Below, one piece after another: positions 18,209 through 27,466 of a DNA stretch of 64,000 nt; position 1 is the first letter of the stretch, and every line of letters starts with the position of its first letter. The position numbers and the translations under genes are program-made. The DNA lies in the NCBI RefSeq assembly GCF_900699785.1, contig NZ_LR535679.1, forward strand, positions 2,096,581 to 2,160,580, in the 5' to 3' direction. Under the pieces are notes generated by a model. It saw nothing but the letters and a program-made list of their open reading frames with translations, was not told the DNA's origin and searched no databases. The stretch is from Campylobacter showae. GTDB lineage: Bacteria; Campylobacterota; Campylobacteria; Campylobacterales; Campylobacteraceae.

Positions 18209-18257
18209 TTTTTGATTTAAATTTGCGGTTATGAAATTTTGCTTTTTTTACTATAAA
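18209..18257. repeat. Right copy of 50-bp direct repeat flanking the TonB receptor
   Basis: This 49-base segment contains the final codons and stop of rarD (minus strand) plus 20 bases beyond, and repeats 14835-14886 with one mismatch and a 3-base indel. Sequence outside the repeat is unrelated on both sides. Confidence 0.85.
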
Positions 18258-19116
18258 TCGCGCTAAAGCTAACCACCGCAAGCGCGCTCCAGATAAGCAA
18301 AAACGATAGAGCCTTGAGAGCGCTAATTTGCTCGCCGTAGTAAAAAACGGCAAGCAAAAGCTGCATCGAAGGCGAGATATACTGCAAATAGCCGATCGTG
18401 CTCAAATTTAGCCTAGTAGCCGCCGAGTTAAAAAGCAAAAGCGGCACTACGGTCGCAGGCCCGCAAAGAGCTATCAAAAGCCCAAACCACGAAAAGCTAA
18501 AGTGATTTTGTCCGCTAGCCGCGACGAAAAATAGCGCGACGAGCGCGATAGGAGCTATGAGCGCGGTCTCGATGAAAAGCCCCTCTAAAGAGGGCACGCT
18601 AAGGCGCTTTCTAATAAGCGAATAAAATCCAAACGTGATAGGCAAAATAATAGAGATGATAGGCAGGCCGCCCGCGTCGTAAATTTGCACTCCAATAGCC
18701 ACAAAGACGACGCCTACGGCAAATTTGCCCGCGCGCGATAGCTTTTCTTTTAAAATCAGCACGCCAAGGAGCATATTTACGAGAGGATTTATGAAGTATC
18801 CTAGGCTGGTTTCTACTATCTTGCCTATATTTACGGCGTAGACGTATATCCACCAGTTTGCGGCAATGAGAAGTCCCGTGACAAATAGCCAAAACGTAGT
18901 TTTCTTGTTGCTTAAAATTTTCTTTGCGGCGCCTAGTTTGTGACCAAATTTGAGTAGTAAAAATAAAAGTAGCACCGACCAAAGGATGCGGTGAGCGACG
19001 ATCTCGGTAGCCGAAAGCGCGCTGAGTTGTTTAAAATAAATAGGAAAAACGCCCCAGATCATAAAGACCGACAGACCGTAGATTAAGCCGATTTTGGTTT
19101 GATTTTTGTCTTGCAT
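18229..19116 (-). CDS. rarD: RarD-type EamA/DMT family transporter
   Basis: The 295-residue protein has about ten transmembrane segments in two EamA repeats and matches RarD: the start [22 protein letters not shown], the NWWIYVYAV segment (about residues 89-97) and [17 protein letters not shown] (about 104-120) are typical. The transported compound is not known for the family. Its last nine codons lie in the direct repeat that recurs at 14835-14886, evidence that rarD once directly preceded the 152-residue gene and pyrB. Gene is otherwise intact. Confidence 0.88.
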   Translation of the reverse strand: MQDKNQTKIGLIYGLSVFMIWGVFPIYFKQLSALSATEIVAHRILWSVLLLFLLLKFGHKLGAAKKILSNKKTTFWLFVTGLLIAANWWIYVYAVNIGKIVETSLGYFINPLVNMLLGVLILKEKLSRAGKFAVGVVFVAIGVQIYDAGGLPIISIILPITFGFYSLIRKRLSVPSLEGLFIETALIAPIALVALFFVAASGQNHFSFSWFGLLIALCGPATVVPLLLFNSAATRLNLSTIGYLQYISPSMQLLLAVFYYGEQISALKALSFLLIWSALAVVSFSAIYSKKSKIS

Positions 19117-19280
19117 TTTTCCGCTTTTTTTGGCGAAATTATATTTATTTGTCGTTAATCAAACCTTATATGGCTCAAAAAGGCGCAGCGAGGGCAAATT
19201 TGGGGCTAAAATTTGAAATTTTATCTGTAATAAAAGTTCTTTTAGCTAAAATCGGCGTTATTTTTAAAAAAGGTTTAAAG

Positions 19281-20618
19281 ATGTGGAGTAGAGATTCGTG
19301 GAGAAAATTTAATATCTTGCAGCAGCCAAGCTATCCCGACGATGCCTTGCTAAAAAAGGCCGAGGATAAGCTAAAGACGATGCCGCCGCTAGTTTTTGCC
19401 GGCGAGGCTAGAAATCTAAAGCAAGACCTTGCTAAAGTTTGCAACGGCGAGGCGTTTTTACTCCAAGGCGGCGACTGCGCGGAGAGTTTTTCAAATTTTA
19501 ACGCCGTAAATATCCGCGATATGTTTAAAGTAATGCTACAAATGGCGATCGTTTTGACATTTGCCGGACGCTGCCCCGTCGTAAAAGTAGGGCGCGTGGC
19601 GGGTCAGTTTGCAAAGCCTAGAAGCTCGGACTACGAGGAACAAGGCGGCGTAAAGCTACCGAGCTACCGCGGCGACATCATAAACGGCTTTGAATTTAAC
19701 GCCGAGGCTCGCGTGCCCGATCCAAACCGCATGATCGAGGCGTACTATCAAAGTGCGTCCACGATGAACCTTCTTCGCGCCTTTTCTCGCGGCGGTCTAG
19801 CCGATCTGCACGAGGTAAATCGCTGGAATCTGGGCTTTATCAAAAAGCCCGAGCTTGACGCTAAATACGGCGAGTTAGCTAGGCAGCTGAGCCAAACTCT
19901 AGCGTTTATGGGGGCTTGCGGCATAAACGCCTCAAATACTCCCGTGCTTAGCGAAACTAAGGTCTACACCTCGCACGAGGCGCTTTTGTTGCCGTACGAG
20001 GAGGCGCTCACTAGAGAGGATAGCCTCACCGGCGACTGGTACGACTGCTCGGCGCATATGCTCTGGATCGGCGAGCGTACGCGCGGCGTAAACGACGCTC
20101 ACGTGCATTTTCTAAGCGGCGTTCATAATCCTCTTGGAGTCAAGATCGGACCAAACGCTACCGCACAGGACGTCATCGCGCTCGCAAATGCGCTAAATCC
20201 GCAAAACGAAGCGGGCAGACTAAACGTAATCATCAGAATGGGCGCGGATAAAATCGGCGAGCGGCTACCTAAAATCCTACGCGAAGTAAAACGTGAAGGC
20301 CTAAATATCGTCTATAGCATTGACCCGATGCACGGCAACACGATAAAAGCCGCAAACGGCTACAAAACGCGCGAATTTGACAAAATCCTAGCCGAAGTGC
20401 AGAGCTTTTTTGAGATACATAGAGCAGAAGGTACGCATGCGGGCGGCGTGCATCTAGAGATGACGGGCCAAGACGTGACCGAGTGCACGGGCGGATCGTT
20501 TAAACTAAACGAGGATGATCTCGCGCACAGATACGAAACGCAGTGCGATCCGCGCTTAAATGCCGATCAGTCGCTAGAACTAGCGTTTTTAATCGCTGAG
20601 TTTTTAAAGAAAATTTAG
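19281..20618 (+). CDS. 3-deoxy-7-phosphoheptulonate synthase, class II
   Basis: This enzyme condenses phosphoenolpyruvate and erythrose 4-phosphate, the first step of the shikimate pathway. The frame is open from 19149, but the start chosen is ATG 19281: the class II family begins M-W-S-x-D-S-W-R, and AAAGG stands before it, giving 445 residues, the usual length. Motifs include [10 protein letters not shown] (about residues 63-72), [13 protein letters not shown] (about 102-114), WIGERTRG (about 265-272), [13 protein letters not shown] (about 281-293) and DPMHGNT (about 348-354). Class II (plant-like) DAHP synthase is normal in Campylobacter. An imperfect hairpin follows the stop. Confidence 0.95.
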   Translation: MWSRDSWRKFNILQQPSYPDDALLKKAEDKLKTMPPLVFAGEARNLKQDLAKVCNGEAFLLQGGDCAESFSNFNAVNIRDMFKVMLQMAIVLTFAGRCPVVKVGRVAGQFAKPRSSDYEEQGGVKLPSYRGDIINGFEFNAEARVPDPNRMIEAYYQSASTMNLLRAFSRGGLADLHEVNRWNLGFIKKPELDAKYGELARQLSQTLAFMGACGINASNTPVLSETKVYTSHEALLLPYEEALTREDSLTGDWYDCSAHMLWIGERTRGVNDAHVHFLSGVHNPLGVKIGPNATAQDVIALANALNPQNEAGRLNVIIRMGADKIGERLPKILREVKREGLNIVYSIDPMHGNTIKAANGYKTREFDKILAEVQSFFEIHRAEGTHAGGVHLEMTGQDVTECTGGSFKLNEDDLAHRYETQCDPRLNADQSLELAFLIAEFLKKI

Positions 20619-20626
20619 CTTTAGCG

Positions 20627-20652
20627 GGCGTAAATTTGATGAAATTTGCGCC
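20627..20652 (+). terminator. AAATTT-based hairpin after DAHP synthase
   Basis: GGCG-T-AAATTT and AAATTT-G-CGCC form an 11-bp stem (one G-U pair) around a GATG tetraloop, 9 bases after the stop. No U-run follows, so the call is tentative. Confidence 0.4.
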
Positions 20653-20879
20653 TATTAAATTTGACGCATTAAATTTATCAAAATTTGGCGAGGCTCAAAT
20701 TTGATTCGTAAATTTACGGAATTTAAACGAGTCAAATTTGCTCACGCCCGCCTTTTGTCTTTCAAATTTTACTGCTTTTTCCGCTTTTAAATTAAATTTA
20801 CCCCAAATTTCGCGAATTTCTTAAAATTTAATACAATTTTCGCTACATTAATGAAAAATTATCAAATCGGAGAGAAACA

Positions 20880-21830
20880 ATGAGCGATGTTTACGACATT
20901 ATCGTGATAGGCGGCGGCCCTTGCGGCATCGCGACCGTCGTAGAGGCGAGAGCCAATGGATTAAAAAAAGTTTTGCTTCTCGAAAAGGGCGACAACCACA
21001 GTCAAACTATAAGAAAATTTTACAAAGACAATAAGCGCGTGGATAAAGAGTATAAAGGTCAGGACAGCACCATCCACGGTATCGTATCCTTTGAGGACGG
21101 CACGAAGGAGAGCACGCTTGATTATTTCGATAAGCTGCTAGACGAGGAAAAGATCGAGGCCGTGTTTAACTCCGAGGTCGAAAGCGTAAAGAAAAAGGAC
21201 GGTTTGTTTTTCGTGCACACCGCAAAGGGCGACTATCAAGCCAAAAACGTGATGATAAGTATCGGTAAAATGGGGCGCCCGAACAAGCCCGACTATAAGA
21301 TCCCACCTTCGCTAAACAACGTTATAAATTTTAACCTAAACTCCTGTTCTAGCGGCGAAAAAGTACTCGTAGTAGGCGGCGGAAACTCGGCCGTAGAGTA
21401 CGCTATCGAGCTATGCCAATACAACAAAACTACGCTGGCCTACCGCAAGGATAAATTTAGCCGCGTAAACGACGTAAACGTAACGGCGCTATGGGAACTA
21501 GAAAAAGCAAATAAGCTAAAAGTGCGACTAAATCACGATATCACGGAGATCGAAAACGAATCCGGACGCGTGAGAGTGCACTTTTCAAACGGAAAAATCA
21601 GAGTCTACGACAGGGTCGTCTACGCTATCGGCGGCTCGACTCCGGTGGATTTTCTACAAAAATGCGGAGTAGAGCTCGATGCGGATAAAGATCCGGTTGT
21701 AAACGAGCACTATGAAAGCAGCGTCGGCGGGCTATATATCGGCGGCGACATCGTGCTAAAAAACGGCGGCTCGATCGTGCTCGCGCTAAATCACGCGCAT
21801 AAGGTAGTCCAAGACATCAAGGAAAAATAG
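20880..21830 (+). CDS. FAD/NAD(P)-dependent oxidoreductase, YpdA/thioredoxin-reductase-like
   Basis: The 316-residue protein has an N-terminal FAD-binding motif (IIVIGGGPCGIATVVEA, residues 8-24), a second nucleotide-binding motif for NAD(P)H (VLVVGGGNSAVEYAIEL, about 161-177) and a C-terminal GGLYIGGDIVLKNGGSIVLALNHA segment that closes over FAD. It lacks the CxxC redox pair of thioredoxin reductase, so it resembles YpdA-type or ferredoxin-NADP reductase-like proteins. The electron acceptor is unknown. It is followed after two bases by a coiled-coil envelope protein gene whose TTG start uses a ribosome site in this gene's end, implying one transcript. Confidence 0.82.
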   Translation: MSDVYDIIVIGGGPCGIATVVEARANGLKKVLLLEKGDNHSQTIRKFYKDNKRVDKEYKGQDSTIHGIVSFEDGTKESTLDYFDKLLDEEKIEAVFNSEVESVKKKDGLFFVHTAKGDYQAKNVMISIGKMGRPNKPDYKIPPSLNNVINFNLNSCSSGEKVLVVGGGNSAVEYAIELCQYNKTTLAYRKDKFSRVNDVNVTALWELEKANKLKVRLNHDITEIENESGRVRVHFSNGKIRVYDRVVYAIGGSTPVDFLQKCGVELDADKDPVVNEHYESSVGGLYIGGDIVLKNGGSIVLALNHAHKVVQDIKEK

Positions 21831-21832
21831 AA

Positions 21833-23815
21833 TTGAGAGCGTTAAATTTAGTCTTATTTTTTATCTGCGGTTGTTTGCTCACGCTGGGCGGGTATTATTT
21901 GTATTTCGAGTTTACGAAGCCGTCTGCAAGGCCAACGGAACTCGCCGTGCAGATAATGAACGTCGAGGAGATATCTAAAAACGAGCGCGTAAATATACCG
22001 ATTAAAGAAAATTTGATCCCGCAAAGCCAAACCGCGCCGCAGGAACAATACGCTAAAAATTTGGATGCGAACTATACGGACGCGCCTATTTTAGGCAATG
22101 AAACCGAGCTAAAAGAACAAATCCGCGTCCTGCGCGCTCAAAATAAGCTGCTTTATGACGACAACGTCGATCTAGTCGGTAAAAATCTAGAAATCTCAAA
22201 CCTCTTAAACGATCAACAAGCCGAGCTGGAAACTAGGCGAAAACAAGCTGCTAACGCTAATGACAAACAGCGTCTAAGCGCGATCGACGAGCTAAACAAA
22301 AAACTAGCCAAAGCGCAGGAAGAAAACGAAAAAAATAAAAATTTAGAGCAAAATTTGACTTCGCTTCGTAGCGAGATCAAGACTCTAAAAGCCGAGCTTG
22401 AAAAAAAGCAGAGCGAATTTGACAAATCAAGCGCCAAAACGCAAAACGAGAGCCAAAATGCGTTAAAACGGCTCGAAGCTCAAAACGACGAGCTAAAAAA
22501 TGAAGCGACTTCTGCTAAAGCTAAATTTGAAAGCGAACTAAGAACTGCGACCGAGGAGGCCGCAAAACTAAAGAGCGAAAACGCTAGACTTACAAACGAG
22601 TTAGGGCTAAAAGATACCGAGATAAAAAGGATCGCGAGCGAATACAACGCCCAGGCGCTAAACGCTCAAAATTTAACCAAAAGCAGGATAGCGGCTCTAG
22701 AAAAAGAGCAAAACGCGGACAAGAAAAAAATAAGCGAGCTTGAAGCGAGCCTCGAAAACGCAAATAAAAAAGCCGAGTCAAAAGCCAAACTAAAGTCAAT
22801 AAATAGCGAGCTAAATGCGACGAATAAAGAACTAGTAGCAAAGCTCGAAAGAGAGAAAAAAGGCTTTGAAAAAGAGGTAGAAAAAATCCTAGCTATGCAC
22901 AAAACGGAGTTTGAAAAGCTAAAAAGTCAGCTTGAAAAAGAGCGTCAAGACACCGAGCGAAACGTAACCGAGCTAAAGGGTAAAATTTATGAGCTAGAAG
23001 ATCAGGTCTCAAAAAAAGATAGTTCGTTAAAAAGCGCGGAAGCCAAGGTGGTCGATCTAAACGAGTCGCTAAATATCCAAAAAGAACTGCTAGCAGACGA
23101 GATCGCCGCTGGTAAAAAAAACATCCAAAACTATAAAATTTTAAATAACAAAATCACAACTTTAGTTGAAAACGACATCAAAACAGCCAAGGAAAACAAA
23201 GAGCAACTAGATGCTTTAAATGAGCTTTTGACGCAAAAAGACGCAGAGCTCGCGACTCTAAAAAAACAGATACAAGACGGAGCTAAAGATCTAAGCGACA
23301 CGAAGGAAAATTTAGCCAAAACAAGTACACAAAAAAACATCGCAAAGGGCGAAGTGGCGCAGATACTAACTAAAAACGAAGAGCTGATGAGCGAAAATGA
23401 AAATCTAAAAAAGATAATCCAGCTAAATTTTAGAGCCGAAGTGCCTAAAAAAGTTGTTTTCATCGCCTCGGTCGAGTGCTCGGATATGAGCGCGGGCTCA
23501 GACAGGCCGACGCAAGTTTGCAAAAACAAGGTAAGCGACTTTTTGCAGAGTTATAATTCAAATTATTATTTCGAGATCACGCCGATAGTGAGCCGAGGTA
23601 ACTTTATCGCCACGTCAAAAGCGGCAAAAGTGATCCCGCAAGATGAACTCGAAAAGATCAACTCATATGCAAATTTCGGTATCGGCAAGGAGCGCGCTAA
23701 GGTTGCTGGCGAGATGATAAAAGACGAATTTGGCGACTTTTCTCGCATATCGTATAGTAACGACATTATAACGTCTCAGGATAAGCAAGGATTTATCATC
23801 AAGGTATATAGATGA
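21833..23815 (+). CDS. Membrane-anchored coiled-coil protein, unknown
   Basis: No family was recognised. The 660-residue product has one N-terminal membrane anchor (about residues 3-25), a short linker, then a very long Glu/Lys/Ala-rich coiled coil (about residues 85-530), and a C-terminal globular domain (about 535-660) with two cysteines and a mixed-fold pattern (KKVVFIASVECSDMSA; FGIGKERAKVAGEMIKDEF), which recalls OmpA-like peptidoglycan-binding ends but is not a clear match. It should stand in the periplasm, spanning some tens of nanometres if extended. The start is TTG, with AAGGA nine bases upstream. It overlaps the following methyltransferase gene by 4 bases, so it belongs to the operon. 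Confidence 0.75.
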   Translation: MRALNLVLFFICGCLLTLGGYYLYFEFTKPSARPTELAVQIMNVEEISKNERVNIPIKENLIPQSQTAPQEQYAKNLDANYTDAPILGNETELKEQIRVLRAQNKLLYDDNVDLVGKNLEISNLLNDQQAELETRRKQAANANDKQRLSAIDELNKKLAKAQEENEKNKNLEQNLTSLRSEIKTLKAELEKKQSEFDKSSAKTQNESQNALKRLEAQNDELKNEATSAKAKFESELRTATEEAAKLKSENARLTNELGLKDTEIKRIASEYNAQALNAQNLTKSRIAALEKEQNADKKKISELEASLENANKKAESKAKLKSINSELNATNKELVAKLEREKKGFEKEVEKILAMHKTEFEKLKSQLEKERQDTERNVTELKGKIYELEDQVSKKDSSLKSAEAKVVDLNESLNIQKELLADEIAAGKKNIQNYKILNNKITTLVENDIKTAKENKEQLDALNELLTQKDAELATLKKQIQDGAKDLSDTKENLAKTSTQKNIAKGEVAQILTKNEELMSENENLKKIIQLNFRAEVPKKVVFIASVECSDMSAGSDRPTQVCKNKVSDFLQSYNSNYYFEITPIVSRGNFIATSKAAKVIPQDELEKINSYANFGIGKERAKVAGEMIKDEFGDFSRISYSNDIITSQDKQGFIIKVYR

Positions 23816-24507
23816 TAATCACTCAGCCCAAAAACGGTTACCGCTACAACAGCGATACGATGTTTTTGTATGACTTTATCCGTGAGGGCGGAGTGCGCGG
23901 CGAGGTGCTAGAGGTCGGCTGCGGTAGCGGGGTTTTGGGGCTACTTTTAAAGCGCGATTTTCCCAAAATTTCGCTTAGCTTGCTTGATGTTTTAGAAGCT
24001 AACGTAAATTTAGCCGCCGAAAATGCTAGCCAAAACGGTATTGAAGCCGAATTTATAACAGCTGATTTTGCTAAATTTAAGAGCGAAAAAAGATATGATC
24101 TCATCGTCTCAAACCCGCCCTTTTACCACGACGGTGTGAAAAAAAGCGAGAATGAGCATCTGCGCACCGCTAGATACAGCGAAAATTTGCCCCTTAGAGA
24201 GCTTGTAGGTAGGGCAAATTCGCTCCTAAAGCCGCGCGGAGTTTTTAGCTTTTGTTACGACGCTAAGCGTCTAGCTGAAATTTTACTTTGTTTGAGCGAG
24301 TTTAAATTTACGCTTACTAGGCTTTGTTTTGTGTATCCAAAAGCAGACGGCGCGGCAAATTTAGCACTCATCGAAGCTAAAAAAAGCTCAAAATCCTTAG
24401 CTCAAATTTTGCCTCCGATTTTCGTTTTTGAAGGCGGAGTTTATAGCAAAAAGGCGGCTGAAATTTTTGCCGCGGCAAATACGCAAAGCAAGGACGCGTT
24501 AGAGTGA
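23812..24507 (+). CDS. tRNA1(Val) A37 N6-methyltransferase-like (TrmN6/YfiC family)
   Basis: This is a class I SAM-dependent methyltransferase of 231 residues. VLEVGCGSGVLGLLL (about residues 32-46) is the SAM-binding loop and LIVSNPPFYHDG (about 98-109) holds the N-P-P-F/Y motif of N6-adenine methyltransferases. The start, QPKNGYRYNSDTMFLYDF, is typical of TrmN6, which methylates A37 of tRNAVal. The gene overlaps both neighbours by 4 bases, so translation is coupled. The order methyltransferase / Cys-cluster / TPR / trpC / HIT is, from memory, the same as C. jejuni Cj0495-Cj0499. Confidence 0.82.
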   Translation: MIITQPKNGYRYNSDTMFLYDFIREGGVRGEVLEVGCGSGVLGLLLKRDFPKISLSLLDVLEANVNLAAENASQNGIEAEFITADFAKFKSEKRYDLIVSNPPFYHDGVKKSENEHLRTARYSENLPLRELVGRANSLLKPRGVFSFCYDAKRLAEILLCLSEFKFTLTRLCFVYPKADGAANLALIEAKKSSKSLAQILPPIFVFEGGVYSKKAAEIFAAANTQSKDALE

Positions 24508-24881
24508 GTTTGCTAAGACAAAGCGGCTTTGGATATGAATTTGACGCTAGCAAGTGCGAGCGGTGCGGCGGCAAGTGCTGCACGGGAGAAAGCGGCTATA
24601 TATGGATAAGCTCGGCGGAAATTTCGGCGCTAGCGGAACATTTAAAAATAAACGAGGACGAGTTTAGATCACGATTTTTGGATAAATTCGGATATAAATT
24701 TAGCCTCAAAGAAAAGCCCTATGAGGGCGGATTTGCGTGCGTATTTTTTGACGAAACGGCAAAAAACTGCTCGGTTTACGACTTTCGCCCGAGCCAGTGC
24801 CGCACCTTTCCGTTTTGGGACTATTTTAAGGATAAAATCAATGAATTGGAGAAAGAATGCGCGGGAATAAGGCGATTTTAA
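24504..24881 (+). CDS. YkgJ-type zinc/iron-chelating cysteine cluster protein
   Basis: The 125-residue protein carries the cysteine pattern of the UPF0153/YkgJ family: C-E-R-C-G-G-K-C-C near residues 18-26, one Cys near residue 74 (FACVFFDE) and C-S-V-Y-D-F-R-P-S-Q-C-R-T-F-P near residues 84-98. Members are believed to hold a metal or iron-sulfur cluster; the reaction is not known. The start is GTG, overlapping the stop of the methyltransferase gene (GTGA). The TPR gene begins inside its last 25 bases. Confidence 0.82.
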   Translation: MSLLRQSGFGYEFDASKCERCGGKCCTGESGYIWISSAEISALAEHLKINEDEFRSRFLDKFGYKFSLKEKPYEGGFACVFFDETAKNCSVYDFRPSQCRTFPFWDYFKDKINELEKECAGIRRF

Positions 24882-26122
24882 AATTTATATTGGCGGCCTT
24901 GCTTGTTTGTTTTGCTACCGCCAAAGACGGTTTTGACGAGAATTTATACGTTATCAAGGCGCTTTTGGCGGTGGAAAACGCCAGACACGACGAGGCGACC
25001 GAGCTTTACGAGCAGCTTTACGAAAAAACCAAAAACACGGACTATCTAAAAGAGGCGCTCAGGCTCGCGTTTTTTTCTAAAAACGTAAATTTTAAAAGCA
25101 TTTTAGCGCTCAGCCAAAAGGTACTAAAAGACGACGTAGACGTGCTTCGCATACAGGGCGCAAATTTGATGAGCGAAAACAAACTAGACGAAGCGGCAAA
25201 GATAATGCAAGAGCTGGTCAAAAAAGAGGATGTCTCTAAAAACCACGTCATGCTCTCTGCCGTCTACTCGATGCAAAACGACAACAAAGCCGCTCTAGGC
25301 GAGCTAGAGCGTGCGTACGAGCTAGATAGGAGCGTGGAAAATTTGTTGCGAATAGTCGATCTTTTATACAATAAAATGAACGACAAAAAAGAGGCGATCA
25401 GGCATCTGGAGAGCTCGCGCCGTATCGATGGCTGCGAGGTCGAGACCTGCACGGCGCTAGTAGATATCTATGCGCAGGACGGCCGCTACTCCGATATGAT
25501 CGATGTTTACGAGGGGCTTTTTGAAGCGACGAAAGAAAAAATCTATCTCGAAAAAGCGCTTGGCGTCTATATCTATCAAAAAAACTACGACGGTGCGATC
25601 AAATTTTTGCAAAAATACTCCTACAATGACGACGCTTTGATGGATCTTTACGCCGCGACGGGGGATTTTGCTAAGGCTTATAAAAAGGCGCAGGAGGCCT
25701 TTGATAAGAGCTTTAATCTCGAATATCAAGCCAAAATGGCGATATATCAATACGAAAGAGACACAAACAAACAAACCAAAAAGATAGATCAAGATAGCCT
25801 AAAGCAAGTCATAAATAACTTTGAAAAATCGGCCGTAAAACTAAATAATGCGCTATATCTAAACTACTACGGCTACCTACTCATCGATCACGATATAGAC
25901 GCGAAAAAGGGGATAGATCTGGTAAATAAAGCCCTCGAGCTGGAGCCGGGTTCGGTGTTTTATCTAGACTCGCTAGCATGGGGATACTATAAGCTTGGCG
26001 AGTGCAAAAAGGCCGACGAGATAATGCAACAAGTCCTGCACGACGAGGAATTTGTAAATTCGCCCGAAGGCAAAGAGCACATAAACGCTATCAAAGGGTG
26101 CTTAAAAAAGGGTAAAAAATGA
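24857..26122 (+). CDS. Exported tetratricopeptide-repeat protein
   Basis: The 421-residue protein has an N-terminal signal sequence (about residues 6-22, ending CFATA, with a Cys that might be lipidated in some relatives but without a clean lipobox here) and tandem TPR helices from about residue 45 to the end; [24 protein letters not shown] near residue 360 is a textbook TPR. It probably works as a periplasmic scaffold. The ATG overlaps the previous gene by 25 bases with GGAG at correct spacing, and the stop overlaps trpC by 4 bases. It corresponds in position to the TPR lipoprotein upstream of trpC in C. jejuni. Confidence 0.82.
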   Translation: MRGNKAILKFILAALLVCFATAKDGFDENLYVIKALLAVENARHDEATELYEQLYEKTKNTDYLKEALRLAFFSKNVNFKSILALSQKVLKDDVDVLRIQGANLMSENKLDEAAKIMQELVKKEDVSKNHVMLSAVYSMQNDNKAALGELERAYELDRSVENLLRIVDLLYNKMNDKKEAIRHLESSRRIDGCEVETCTALVDIYAQDGRYSDMIDVYEGLFEATKEKIYLEKALGVYIYQKNYDGAIKFLQKYSYNDDALMDLYAATGDFAKAYKKAQEAFDKSFNLEYQAKMAIYQYERDTNKQTKKIDQDSLKQVINNFEKSAVKLNNALYLNYYGYLLIDHDIDAKKGIDLVNKALELEPGSVFYLDSLAWGYYKLGECKKADEIMQQVLHDEEFVNSPEGKEHINAIKGCLKKGKK

Positions 26123-26904
26123 TACTAGATCAGATAATCGAACGAACTAAAGAGGACTTGGCGCTGCGAAAATCGCAAACGCCTTTTGAAAAGCTACAAG
26201 AACTCGCAGCCAAAAATCCTCGCGAGATAAAAGACGCGGTAAAAGCGCTAAAAAGTAGCTCAGACGAGCCGTATCGCATCATCGCCGAGGTCAAAAAAGC
26301 AAGCCCTAGCAAGGGGCTGATAAGGCCAAATTTTGCGCCCGTAGAGATAGCCAAAGAGTATGAAAAAGGCGGCGCAAACGCCATCTCGGTTCTAACTGAG
26401 CCGCATTTTTTTAAAGGAAATTTAGAGTATCTAGCTGCCATCAGAAGCGAAAGCTCGCTACCGCTACTTCGTAAGGATTTTATCGTAGACGAGTATCAAA
26501 TTTTAGAAGCGCTCGTTTACGGGGCTGATTTTATCTTGCTTATCGCAAAGGCTCTTAGCGCGGGCGAGTTAAAGCGGCTGCTTGATTACGCGCGATCGCT
26601 CGGGCTTGAGGCATTAGTGGAGACGCACGACGAAGAGGATGTGGAAAAGTCAAATTTCGCACGCGCAAAGATAGTCGGAGTAAATCACCGAAATTTAAGC
26701 ACGTTTGAGATGGATATGAGCCTTTGCGAGAAGTTGTTTTCTAAAATCAAAAACGCAAGCGCCATCGTCGCCGAAAGCGGTATCTACGAGCATTCGCAGC
26801 TAAAAGAGCTTCATGCGCAAGGAGCCGATGCGTTTTTGATAGGCGAGCATTTTATGAGGCAAGAGGACTTGGCAAAAGCCGTAAAAACCGTAAAGGAGGG
26901 CTAG
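26119..26904 (+). CDS. trpC: Indole-3-glycerol-phosphate synthase
   Basis: TrpC closes the indole ring in tryptophan synthesis. The 261-residue TIM barrel shows [15 protein letters not shown] (about residues 54-68), [17 protein letters not shown] (about 84-100), [13 protein letters not shown] (about 114-126), VETHDEEDV (about 168), [14 protein letters not shown] (about 187-200) and [12 protein letters not shown] (about 218-229), all core motifs. It is not with other trp genes but in a mixed operon, as in other Campylobacter. It overlaps the TPR gene and is followed one base later by the HIT gene. Confidence 0.96.
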   Translation: MILDQIIERTKEDLALRKSQTPFEKLQELAAKNPREIKDAVKALKSSSDEPYRIIAEVKKASPSKGLIRPNFAPVEIAKEYEKGGANAISVLTEPHFFKGNLEYLAAIRSESSLPLLRKDFIVDEYQILEALVYGADFILLIAKALSAGELKRLLDYARSLGLEALVETHDEEDVEKSNFARAKIVGVNHRNLSTFEMDMSLCEKLFSKIKNASAIVAESGIYEHSQLKELHAQGADAFLIGEHFMRQEDLAKAVKTVKEG

Positions 26905-26905
26905 G

Positions 26906-27403
26906 ATGGATCACATTTGTGCGCCGTGGAGGAGCGAGTATTTTGGCAAAAAGGAGCAGGGCTGCGTCTTTTGTAGCGTCGTAAATCATCCCGAAAAAGA
27001 CGCCCAGACTGGCGTTTTGTTCCGCGCAAAGCGGTGTTTTGGGATCATGAATCTCTATCCGTATACGCCGGGGCACTTTATGGTGATACCTTACGTGCAT
27101 ACCGATAATATCGAAAGCCTAGACGAGCAGACGTGGTCGCAGATGAGCGCCTACGTGCGCGAGGGCGTGAAAATTTTAAAACGCGAACTAAATGCGGCGG
27201 GCGTAAATATCGGGATGAATCTAGGCAAAGCAGGCGGTGCGGGTATCGCAGAGCACGTACACTATCATCTAGTGCCGCGCTGGAGCGGAGATACGAACTT
27301 TATCACATCTATCGCCGAAGTGCGCGTAAACGGCGTGCCTTTTACTCCGCTTTACGAGAAGCTCAAAGCCGCGTTTGCGGACGTTTGCTTTAATGAGCGG
27401 TAA
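26906..27403 (+). CDS. HIT family nucleotide hydrolase
   Basis: The 165-residue protein has the histidine-triad motif AEHVHYHLVPRW near residues 112-123 (H-x-H-x-H) and the CVFCSVVNHPEKD zinc-like Cys pair near residues 24-36. HIT proteins cleave nucleoside phosphoramidates or dinucleoside polyphosphates. It begins with ATG preceded by AAGGAGG in the end of trpC. Cytoplasmic. It closes the operon that starts with the oxidoreductase gene or the coiled-coil gene. Confidence 0.92.
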   Translation: MDHICAPWRSEYFGKKEQGCVFCSVVNHPEKDAQTGVLFRAKRCFGIMNLYPYTPGHFMVIPYVHTDNIESLDEQTWSQMSAYVREGVKILKRELNAAGVNIGMNLGKAGGAGIAEHVHYHLVPRWSGDTNFITSIAEVRVNGVPFTPLYEKLKAAFADVCFNER

Positions 27404-27466
27404 ATTTATTTTTACCAAATTATTTTTTGGTAGAATTATCAAAATTAAAAGATATTGAGGCATACG

